Assembly (NCBI GenBank): GCA_013399875.1
Contig: VXAZ01003887.1
Span: 310,001-374,000, forward strand
DNA from: Gymnorhina tibicen
Taxonomy: Eukaryota; Chordata; Aves; Passeriformes; Artamidae
Direction of reading: 5' to 3'
Length of the DNA stretch: 64,000 bases
Part shown: in pieces, positions 23,333-34,400 of the stretch
Numbering within the stretch: position 1 is the stretch's first letter
Layout of the letters: each line of letters begins with the position of its first letter
Notes under the pieces: generated by a model
The model's database searches: none
What the model was told of the DNA's origin: nothing
The model's input: only the letters and a program-made list of their open reading frames with translations
Position numbers and translations under genes: made by a program

Positions 23333-23692
23333 AAGAAAATCAAAACAAAGTCACAAGATTTTGGATTCTAGTCAGAGAAGAGGAGGAGGTGAGAATATGT
23401 GAGGGAAACAACATGGCAACACGAAGGTCAGTGGAGAAGGAGGGGGAGGAGGCGCTCCAGGCGCTGGAGCCAAGATTCCTCTGCAGGCCGTGGTGCAGAC
23501 CATGGTGAAGCAGCTGTGCCCCTGCAGCCCATGGGTCCATGGGGAATGCAGAGATCCACCCACAGCCCGTGGGGGAGGTGCCCAGGCCGGGGCGGGTGGG
23601 TGCCTGGAGGAGGCTGTGATCCAATGGAAGACCTGGTGGAGAGAGAGGGCCCTTGCTCCCAGGCTGGAGCAGCCTGTCCTTGGAGGACTGCA

Positions 23693-23850
23693 CCCCGTGG
23701 GAAGAGACCCACGGCACAGCAGTTTTGGGAGGGCTGTGTGCCCGTGGGAGGGACTCACGCTGCAGCAGGTGCGGTTTGGCTGCTGCTCCTGAGAGCGGAC
23801 CCACGCCGGGAAGTTCACGGAGAACTGTCTCCCGTGGGAGGGACCCCACG
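23693..23850 (+). repeat. Spaced CCCGTGGGA/CCACG motif repeat within the LTR
   Basis: Units at 23693, 23741 and 23831 each have CCCGTGGGA followed 6-8 bases later by CCCACG or CTCACG. The CGTGGG and CCCACG halves are mutually complementary, giving short hairpins. Unit spacing is 48 and 90 bp. This is a family feature, not a separate insertion. Confidence 0.7.
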
Positions 23851-24026
23851 GCCTCACAGGGAAGGCCCCTTTCCCGGAGCAGCGGAAGGAAATCTCGGTG
23901 ATGAACGGACCAAACCCCTATGCCCTTTCTCCCTGTGCTGTCAGTGGGAAGGAGGGAGGGGCTGGGAGGGGAAGGTGTTCTAAGGGCTTATTTTACTTCT
24001 CATTATCCTCCTCTGATTCTGTTAGT

Positions 24027-24032
24027 AATAAA
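24027..24032 (+). promoter_or_regulatory. LTR polyadenylation signal AATAAA
   Basis: AATAAA in GTTAGTAATAAATTCAC, 188 bp from the LTR end. The TATA-like box lies about 700 bp upstream, consistent with the long R region of this family. Confidence 0.65.
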
Positions 24033-24219
24033 TTCACTTCACAACTTAAGTTGAGCCTGTTTCGCCCTTGAAGTGTTTCTCCCAGTCCTTATGTCACTCA
24101 TGGAGCCTTTGTTAACTCTTTTTTTTTCCCTTTTCCCTTCTCTGCCCAGCTGTGGCGGGGGAGGGCGAGCAAGCAGCTCTTGTGGGTGCCTGGCGTTGGG
24201 CCAGTGTCAAACCACGACA

Positions 24220-24224
24220 CTCTT
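24220..24224 (+). repeat. Right copy of 5-bp target-site duplication (CTCTT)
   Basis: Exact copy of 23138-23142 directly after the CGACA end of the LTR. Confidence 0.85.
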
Positions 24225-27200
24225 TTATCCACAGAATCTACACCACAGACCACAATAGAACAGTAATGAGAGGTCCCTTTGGGCACTAGTCCTGGGACAC
24301 CACACAGTGAAGAAAGAAGGGGAGGCAAAGGACAAGGTATTTTTACTGCTGCCAAATGTGTCAGACCTAATCTGGCTCTGTCAGCTCTAACCCCCGACCA
24401 AGGAGTGTGGGCAAGAAAGGAGCAGAGACACACGAGACAGATGGACACAAGCCATCAAAGTCCTGTGAGAAACCTAGGCATGCTTATGGGGAGCTGTGCC
24501 CCAGCTAAGAAGTCTGGCCAGGAACTGGGTTGTCAGAGCTTGCTGACTTGCAGACAATAGTAGGTAAATTCAGCTACAAACTGCACACAGTGCAGGGCTG
24601 AGGTGGGACTTCATTCTGCTTTGTGGAGTAGGATACCTGCACGGTGCATGTCTTTGCAGACTATTTTTATTACCTCCAACTCAAGAAACTGGCAACTTAG
24701 GTCTTTGTGTGTACTCAGGACCCCTTTAAGTTACAGAAGCCAAGGTACCCATAAGCAACCCATTTGTACACACCTCTTCATTAATGTCAGATGAATTGCA
24801 TAGTGAAACTAATCTGGTTCCTTAGCCCACAACTACAACAGCCAGTGTGTTACAGTAGTATGGTTTCTGCTTTTTGTCACACTCAGTACTCACATCTCAG
24901 TGCTCCCATGTATCTGACTTTTACCATTGCTGTAGAAATGGCCTACATTGAAGTAATTTCTATACAAAAAGTTTCAGGTTCAGTAAAAATTTTGAGCAAA
25001 ACAGGAAAACCTTAAAACACTTATGCTGAAAAGTAGAATTATTTCACCATTTTATTTGATCATTTCAACACAAATACTCTGTCACAAGAATCTTGGCAGT
25101 TTGCAATGCTCACTTTTTGCTCTTGTTCTTCTCCACAAAACCCTCTCCTTCAAAACACCACAGTAATTTGCCCTTCAGCAAACACTCCTCCCCAAAAATG
25201 TAGGTTCACAATAGATCAGAAGACACATCTTTAGTCAGGAGATCTGGTTTCTAGAGCATACTTGGGATTCAGGAGTCAGCCAGAGCTATTCAATGCAGTA
25301 TACATACTTGTTTCTTGTTGAAACAAAACCAGTTCTTCACTCTTTCTATGCAGCCTAGTTTCTGTAGTTAATGTTTGCTGGTTTCCTAAAACTTAAAAAG
25401 TCATTAGTCATATTAGTTAGTCATACTCAACACCATTTTTATACTTGTAGTTGCTCAGTAACAATAGCAGTTAATCAATAAAATTGCATAACAGTACTCA
25501 GTTTGGTAGGCATTATATGCACCTGGTGTTCAAAACTAATTTTCCAAGTCAAGGCAATGAATGAATTTCCTAGCATAGTGACATTTATAAAAACAGGTTA
25601 GTGAAAGCTGCACTATAAAAGTGTTCAGTGGTGCAAATTTTGATAAATAGAAGACTTAAATCAAGTCCCAGCACAGTGCATAAATGGACAAGCCCAAATT
25701 AATGGGGCAAGTTCTCTCAATAAATGAGGTGTGATTCCATGGCTGATGGGCAGATGTTCAAATATTCCACCTGCTGCTTTGCCAAAAAAATTAAATACTG
25801 ATGTAGTTGGGTTTAATATAAATGTCAGTAATGCACAGCAAAGCCAAGATCCTGATGAGAAAACAGTTGTCCAAATCCCAGGGTTTCTGTAATTAAACAT
25901 TCAAAAATCAGAGAAAAAATATTCCCCTCTAAATAGTTAGTTTTAAATAAAAGTTTATGTATATAGAAAAAGGCTATTCTCATAAAGCACAGGCCCATAT
26001 TTTTGGCTTACCTTCTTTTTTCTGAAAGCCTTAGGCCTCATTTTGTTCCCTTGTCTGTACATATCTAACCACTCATAAAACTGAAAGCAAAGATTGAGAA
26101 CTACTACTCGAGTAATAAATAGTCCATGAAATCACAAAGTTAGGAGATTGTTTTAGATGGCTCAAGCCTTTGGTGGCTAAGCCTGAGAAGCAGAGTGCTG
26201 GAAATCATGGAAAAGTCCACAGTAATAGTTTCTATTAAAAAAATCAATAAACAACATGGAACCCCTCAACACTTGAAACAATGAGAAACTGACTGAGAAA
26301 AAAGCAAAAACAGTCCAGTAGGAATTGTATTTCACCTATTGTCTAAGGTCATAAGCATGCAGAAATGTCAATCACAATCTGGAAGGGTTGGGGTTTATTT
26401 TCAAAGTTTAATGGGTATTTCATTCCCAAGATAAAAGGTGTCCAGACAAATCTCAGACATAAGACAGAAGTTGGAAACCTACATGCAAATATGGACGATG
26501 CCCCTAGAAGTGAGTGATAATGGTGAAACAGCTGCTCATTATCAGAAAGACAAAGGTAATTCAAAGCAGCAGAACAATTGATCAAACCCATCAAATGACA
26601 GAGACCTCAACCTCCTAATGCCCACTCCCTTTGAAACTTTGAAAACCAGTGAACAAACGTGAAAACCTTTCATTTATTTCTAGGTCTTAGGAAAAACACA
26701 GACTGGAACTTCTAGTGGTTTCCAAAGCATCTAAATGTCCAAAACCTACTTAAGTCAGTTATAAAATATTACATAATTGCATATCACATCTTCAGAATAG
26801 ACTTGTTCATATAGTATCTAGCTGAAGGGCAGCTCACATATGCTTGGTTGAGACAGCTGCATAACACTGAAACAATGAAGTTAATTATAGTGATGAACTA
26901 AGTAACACAATTTGCCTTCTGACAAAGCTATTCCTCCCCCCTCTGCTGGCCTGCCCTATTTAAATTCCCAGGAAATTTGCAACCTGGGACTGCAGTACCT
27001 GAATGCCACCAAAGCCAGGGGCAGACTGTAAGCAAATTACCACAACCTGCTTCTTTGAAGAGAGAGCCTTTGGAAATAACCCAACTGAACCTCTCCAGTG
27101 AGATGCAATCTGAACTTTCATCAGCTCCCTGCTGTTTTCATCCCTTTTTGTCTGTGGGTCTTTTATTTCTTCTTTATTTCCTCTTACATTGTGGACAATG

Positions 27201-30200
27201 CTCTGGTTTTCAAAGCAGTTTACATGCTTAAATAAATGCCATGCAAAAGGGAATAAATTCTTAACAGACATATCGTTTTAAGATTTGCAGGAATCATACA
27301 CCAATAATCCCAGTGATTATTGGGAACTGGAGCAGAATATTAGAAACACCATAAGGAATTCAGCTTATTGGAGGTTATCCCTTACCTTTTCAGCCATTAG
27401 TAGCTTCAGCCTCTGGTTACCCCTCACCTTTTTAGCTGGTGGTGTGTTCAGCCTCTTCATTTTTACTGTTATTCCAGATCCCAGTCTTTCAAAATGACAT
27501 GAATAGTTTTATTTCTTCCTTCAATCAGAATAATTTTCACTCTCTGTGGTCAGAATGGTCTTCATTAACTTGGCACAGCACCAGTTTTCTATAGGCAATT
27601 ATTTATTTTCCCTTCTGTGCTCCCTAGCAACTTCTTGCAGGCTAACTTTAAAGGTGTTGCAAGCAAAAGGTAGACTGTAAATTAGGAGTTTGCCAAGTCT
27701 CATAGACAACCATTGTAGCAGGCAAGTAACTGAACAAAGAGCTCTAGCTGTTATCTCTGACAGTGTCTCTCATCTCCCCTCTATCTCTGCCTGTTCATTT
27801 TAGTCTTGCTTTCAGCAGGAAGCAACGCAGCTCTGTGAAGCTTCATCGTCTAGTGACACATTTGGGCAATAGCAGTTCCTGAATGTAGCAGGGAATAGTT
27901 TCTAAAGAGCTATGGCTGCAATACACTCCAATCTACTTATTTTTCCTGTTACTTTTACATTAGAAGAGCACATTCATCAAATTCCTTACTCCAGGTGCCT
28001 CTGATGCTGCCAGTGAAAGCAGCTTGACTCCGTGGTTATCCAGGGTTTCATCTTTACCTGTCTTAACATCCATCACACATAAGCCAGTTGTAGCACAGCT
28101 TTTTTTTCAGGTTCAGTGCACCATCCAAAGTATACACACCAACTTCCTTCCTTCTCATACAGGAAGCAGCTTAGGGTTAGCTGTCTTATTAATCTTCTTA
28201 CAGCTGTATTATATTTTGATGCTCTGACATATACATACTTACATATGCATTCTTGGGAAGAAACATTTTGCACAAGTTGTTAAATAGAACATTGATATAG
28301 AAAGATGACAGTTTTGGGATGAAGAGAATCAGACTGAAACTCATGTATTCACTATGGGATTGGAATGTCACTATAAAGCTGCAGAATTAGAGATTTGATT
28401 AGATACTGCTGGGCCCCTATGGTAGAATTTGTGCAATCTACAGAAAAAGACTCCTGCCTTTTGGCTCAAAGCCCTTTACATGTTTTGCACTATTAAAAGG
28501 AGGTCATTAGGATCTGCACCGAAGTACTAGGAGAGCAGTTCCTTACACATCAGACTAGTGCCCATCTCACAAGGCTAATAGCTATTTCAAGGTTCCCTTT
28601 CTGTGGAAAAATAGAAATTCCACACTCTATTTCACTAGAATGCAAAGCCTGCCAGGTTATATAACCTCAACAACACTTACTTAGCTCAGGAGTAGCTGAA
28701 AAGCTACAACACTACAATACTGTAGCACAACACTAAAATATTTTCCATCTGGAAATATAATTGCATTTAAAATGAAGATGCAATTGGTGCAGATCAATAA
28801 AAAACAATCCTTTCCCAAAATATGGATCAAATTCAAACTAGATCTGTTGCAAGTATTTCTATCTGTTCCACAGCACAAACACTACAGATGTGCTATGGCT
28901 CAAATGCAGAAAAAGAAGGAAAAACACAGAGCATTTTTCAAATCTCATCAACATAGAATTTAAATTCTGTCAGAGTCCTTCTCTAAGACAAACTAGATTA
29001 TATTATATTATCCTTAATTATATTTTAATGTTTAAGATGGATGGTAAAGCTCTAAATTCCTTTCTTCCCCTGCAGGCTGAGCATCTAAATTGCTGTAAAC
29101 TGGCATCAGCCTTAGCAAAGTTGTGCCAGCCTTTACAGCTGAAAATCAAATCTGTAATTTCCAGGATTCCAAGCAACAGTCCTTTTTGGTTTTGCTTCAA
29201 AGGCATAATGGAAGCCTCAGCAACTGGTGAAGTCAGCCACTGTGTTATGTGTGGAAGTCACAACTCAGTGTTATTTTTGCAACAGGGAATGTGAAAGATG
29301 AGGTCAAAGAGTTCCCAGCACACTTGTCAACAGAGAAAGCTCAATTGTCTGAAGGAAAGGGCAGCGATTGAACTCCATTGCACCAAGCTTTTCTCCTAAA
29401 TAGCAAGCCCTGTGAGGAAAAGAAGCTTAAAACTGCACTTGACAGCAGGAATATCAACAGTAGTATGAGGCTTTCCTATATAGACCACACAAAGCTGTGA
29501 GAAAAAATCAGAAGTCAAAACATGTTGAAAAAATGTGTGTTTTCTCTGTGCTTCAGGATACAGGTTTTTGTTTACACTAGATTTGACCTTATGAATTTTT
29601 TCAGTTGCCTGCCAGCAAAAATAGCCATGTTTACTTGAGCAGACAAACCATGAATAAGATTATGCGGAAATGAAAAATTCACTCAATAGCTGGCTCCTTG
29701 GCAGTAGCAACTCTGATCTAACTTGCTGCTAGCAGCAAAACCTAAACAAGGTAAAAGTATTACTGTACTTCACCAAAGTAAATTTTAAAAGTTGTAAAAG
29801 TTGTCACACATACCTTGTGTAGATGTGATCAGATATGACCACTGAACTCCAAAGCGGGAATAAATATTTTCTAGGTTTTGTAGGTGTTAGTGAGGATAAA
29901 AGATTTGCATAAAGACAAAACAAGCAAACTATTAAAATAGTCCATATCCAACCCTTTCCACTTTCAGAGACTAAGTACTACTGGGGTTGCCTGACACAGA
30001 TAAGAGCCAGTAAGCCAAGCTAAGAAGAATGAGGAGTGACTTGCCAAGTTTCTTTATGAAATTGCATGAAGGAGCAGAAAGATAAAACTATACACTTGTC
30101 AGCACTTACAGTTTTATCTTTAATCTTGAGACGTATTACTGGAGCAGAACAAGATGGATCTGCTAACTAGGCTGATTTCAGGAAACCCTGGCACTGGACC

Positions 30201-31355
30201 ACCGGCACTGTGGGACGTAGCATGAGTGGGAACCAGGTCTGTTCTCACGTGTATGATCTTCTGGTTCACAGTCTCACAACTGATAGGCTGGAAGAAGGCT
30301 TTGACAAGTTTCTGAATATACTTTTAAAAAAAAATGTTAGCAGAAAATACACAAATCACTTAAAGAAATCTTGAATTTGATGTTCCACTGTCTGTGGGGT
30401 TTTTTTACCAAGCTTTTAGAAAAAACAGTCTGTGTACAAGGAAGACCATTGTTTGTCTCCATGGTCCCCAGTTCACCTAAGTTTCCATACATTTTAGCAC
30501 TACAATACTTCTCCTGTTCCCCATTCCTGCTTTTAGCCTTCTAGAACTTCTTGCCTTCACGAAGTTCTCCAAATTTTAGTCATCTGCAGATCTATAGAGC
30601 AGATCTATAACCTGATCTGATGTGTGGACACCCTCTCTAACAGTGACACTGCCCAGATTTATTTGACCAAGTATTTTAACTCTCATCCATTCCATACAAA
30701 ATACTGTTGATAAACAGATCTGCCAGTTACTCATTTCTTACTTCATCCTATAACTTTAGAAAGAACTGGGTATAAAAGTGCAAAAGAACAGGCAAGTTTA
30801 GTAAGTCACGCAAAGTTCCCTGCAAAATACAGAAATTTCCAACATTTTCTGTAGTGTCATTTTAGCTGAATCCTTCAGACATCATTTTCAAGGAACAAAA
30901 TTTAACATTCAGTAACATGTTAAAAATGTAACTCATGTGTATTATAAGACCTCAAAAAGAGTTGTTGACCTTTTCGCTTTAAAAAAACGTACCAGAACTA
31001 ACATTTGTACTCTTATTTAAGCTAGTCTAACTTTTATTTTCTAACTTATGATTTTTTTAATATTTAAGGTTAACAACAGAAATAATTTTCCATTTATTAC
31101 AGACTAATATATTGGTTATTAGCACAAGGAAGGGTAAGATCTCCCACTGAATACAGGCATATCGGAACCCTTCTAAGAGGAAATTATAAGAACTTCACTT
31201 TTATCAGTGTAGTAAAAGTGGCATGCAACTGCTATAAAGCAATTGGAGTCCTGAAGCTGGCAGTCAGCAAGAGGAAAATGGTCTCAGGAATGGAATAAAT
31301 GCAGTGAGTACTCAGTATATACATTGCAATTGTAAAGACAGCTGTTAATAATTGT
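24225..31355. other. Unassigned, repeat-poor non-coding sequence (7.1 kb)
   Basis: No CR1 tail, LTR end or tandem array that I can name. Frames reach 134 aa (28890-29294, +) without a domain or compositional support. A faint CR1-like segment at 30520-30760 is discussed as a finding and not called. Confidence 0.55.
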
Positions 31356-31405
31356 GTATTGAAGATATATTTAACTATATATAGTTATATATAAGTATAT
31401 ATATA
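31356..31405. repeat. AT-rich dinucleotide tract
   Basis: TATA-rich low-complexity stretch that includes the palindrome AACTATATATAGTT and a TATATATATA run. It is a decayed (TA)n microsatellite. Confidence 0.8.
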
Positions 31406-34400
31406 GGCAAGTATGTTCTGCACAGATTTACTAGGTTCTGCAGTAAGGGAAAGACTGCGCTTAAGTTTCTTTTTACTCCTTCTTCTTTCTCAGCCTTTCC
31501 ACGTCCCTGAAATTGTGCTGGAAGCTGTATTTTCCACATCACTGGCTCTTTTCCAATTCTTTCCTCTGTGGGACAGAATCAACAGCCAAAGAATGGCTTC
31601 CAGACTACTGAATGCATGGGAAAGGATTGTTCCTACCTGTGGACTTGCATGTTTCACATGACCTTTGACTGGGACACACCATGATACATGTATCAGGATG
31701 AGGCGAATTTCCCCCATTACATGACCCCACTAGGAGAAAAGGAGGTGCCTTAGACTCCTGAACTCCAAGTCTTAGACTTCCAAGAGTTCTGTCTCTGTAT
31801 TGAAGGCATCAGACAGCCCTTCAGAGCAACCTCACAAGAACAGGCTTTGGCACTCCACTGCTAAATCCATTCTGGACAAAATTCTTTCTAATTGGCACTA
31901 CAGACATTTGAAATGAGTTCCCACTGAAAATAATTATGACATTTTTTTCAAAGACAGAGCCAGTTTCCCAGTTGGGGATTTTTAACTTCTGGAAGTCATG
32001 TCTGTACTTAGGAGCCACAAAAATAAGGTGCCTTTATAACCAATTTTGAAGTAGTGCATGTGGGAAAAAATGGAAATTTGGAAAGGGTGATCCAGCATTT
32101 TAAAAGATTCACTTTTGCTAAACTAAGTAATATATAAGCCCATTCTAGACATACAAATTGCTAGGGTATATTTTATATACAATACATATGGATCAGCTCT
32201 TCATGTAATTTAGAGGTCTATGAATTTAGCTGCTGAGTCTGTCATTCTAGATACTGAAAGGGTTAAAACTGGGGTATTTCTCAACTTGTTCCAAGTAAAT
32301 TTCCTTCTTAAAAAACACACCTTTCATTATGAAGCAGGAAAAATTATAAATTACCCACATGGAGATTAAGACTTTCACTTTGCATTTGATAAATAGCCTA
32401 AAAATGGCTTATAATAAAGGGCTAAATGATTTTGGCAGCAAACATTGTGGCCAGGAAAGCACAAGCCAGGAGGTCTTTGTCACTAGTCACTGTCTTTGCA
32501 GCATGATAAACAAACCATTATCAAAGTAGCTATAAGTGTGTTTGGTCAGTACTTTAACCTGCAAGATTTAGTCCTGCATGTTCTGCTCAATATTTTGTCA
32601 CATTTTTCATGTAAAAATAATAAGCTATATCTTGACTATATTTGTTGAGTGTGTTTTTAAGTACCACCTGAATGGAATTCAAGCTCTGGAATTTTTGGCT
32701 TATCAGTAGTTTTAATAATCAGAATCTAACTTATTTGCTTTAAAAATCTGTATACCTAATCTCTGCATTTAAAAACCCAGATATGGAGCTGCATGTTTAG
32801 GCAGCACTTCAACATGAGCACCAAGGGGAAAAGTTTAGACTCTCCCGATTTCAGTGCTAATCAGAGTACACAAAAACTATCTCAGGCTTGTGATTTATAT
32901 AATCACCAAAAAGACAATGCAAGGATCTCAGACTCCCATTCTTCTTTCTGATACAATTTTCTAATTCCTAGTTTTTCATGACTTCCAGGCTACATCTTGA
33001 CAACATCTAGCTGACTCACACTCACATCTAATTCGTAGTCCCCAGAATCAAACATGATCACGTGTGGTTAACACACAACATCACAATGACACACAGAGAC
33101 ATTTGAGCCTTTCTCCTTTTTTCCTAGCCTCCTTCTGTTTAATGGTCAAACTTCCACGCAGAAGATGGCTGGCTACACAGAAAAAAACCCCAAGGCACAG
33201 TCAGGATCAGAGCCTGGGCTCAGTTTCATCAGCCACCTTTTGGAACATCCCATATCATCTCTGTTCAGAAATATTTAAGAAGTCAAACTGCAACATTTTG
33301 CAGATCTCATGCAATGAGATGTTGCATTAGACCCTCTGGAGATCAGTAGTTGGAGCATAAGGACACTGCACACCCTTTCTGCTTGTCTACCTTTGTCCAT
33401 AATGCAAACGTCTTCTTGTCATTAGCTCGTTTTCCAGAAGCCTAACACATACTGCTCTATACATCTTGCTCACATTGTTTGTTTTAATGGCATCATTGTA
33501 TAAAGCAAATGCAGATCTTAACTAGTAACTCTGGAGCTGCCGCCAGGGTAACCATTTTTTATTGTATATGAACCATTGACACCCTTCTCACTGAATGATT
33601 TCCTCAGAAGAAACCTTTCGTATTTGGCACCTGTATTTTGCTATCAGCAATAAGAGGGAGTCACTTAATTCATGAAAGCACTTAAGAAATGAATCTATCA
33701 GGCCTTGCCAACTCTAGCTTTCAAAGGGCTACACCACAACTGAGCACCAGTTGGAGAACTGTTCACAAAGGTCTGTGATGTATTTCCCAACACCATTACT
33801 TACAGGTTTTATAGGAATTTTCCTGCCTAAACATCATTCTTAAGTGACAAAGAAGGAGGTTTCTATGTAAGAAATGAAATTTGCATATAAATCTTGCTTA
33901 AACAAGTCTTATTAATACTAAGCTTCTGGTGGTTGATAGGAAATTAAGATGAGTCTGTAATCTCCCAATCACAATTCAGGTTTTTGATCTGCAATTGGAA
34001 AAGATAAAGATGTGACAAAATTTAAAGCAGAAAGAAATAAACTGCTTTGGAAGTTCAAAACTGGAAGATTCTCTGGAGTCGAGTTTACCCTCTGGCCTTT
34101 GGTTTTCTTGTTTATAACAGCTGAGAGATCTAAAGGGAAATGATACTCAGCTGGTAATGGAAGGAACTCTCAGCTCGCAGAGTAGCCATGAGCCTGGCTC
34201 AGGCTGGACTTGAAGCAAGATTCCTCACAGCTGTTTGAGGAAGGACCCCAGATTATCTCATCTGCCTGATGCAAGACACATGGCAACGCCCAGAAGTGAA
34301 ATCATCTTCCCTGGCATAAAACAGCTGAACCACAGTAACACTACACTTTTGACCTGATACCTGGCTTTAACTCTTCTCTTAATGAACATTATACCTGCCT

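Larger units (their letters stand above)
23143..24219 (+). mobile_element. GC-rich solo LTR, 1077 bp (TguLTRL2-like, ERVL class)
   Basis: The element starts TGTATTGGTTTGG and ends AACCACGACA, with a perfect CTCTT duplication on both sides, so both boundaries are firm. It is clearly GC-richer than its surroundings. Promoter and polyadenylation-type signals are visible (listed separately). Its middle carries a loosely tandem CCCGTGGGA...CCACG motif (23693, 23741, 23831, with a related CCCGTGGGGGAGG at about 23565). The order of words matches my memory of the passerine TguLTRL2 consensus, which is longer, so this copy has probably lost some internal motif units. No gag/pol/env neighbours, so it is a solo LTR. 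Overlapping frames on both strands (up to 194 aa +, 169 aa -) come from the GC-rich sequence and show no domain. The clean duplication and retained signals suggest a fairly young insertion. Confidence 0.9.

Noticed and set aside
23399..23983. 194-aa plus-strand frame as a host protein
   Set aside because: It lies wholly inside the solo LTR, with equally long frames on the other strand. The cause is GC-rich, stop-poor sequence.
31356..31405. AT-rich palindromic tract as a replication origin or promoter
   Set aside because: A simple (TA)n microsatellite explains it. No associated motif.
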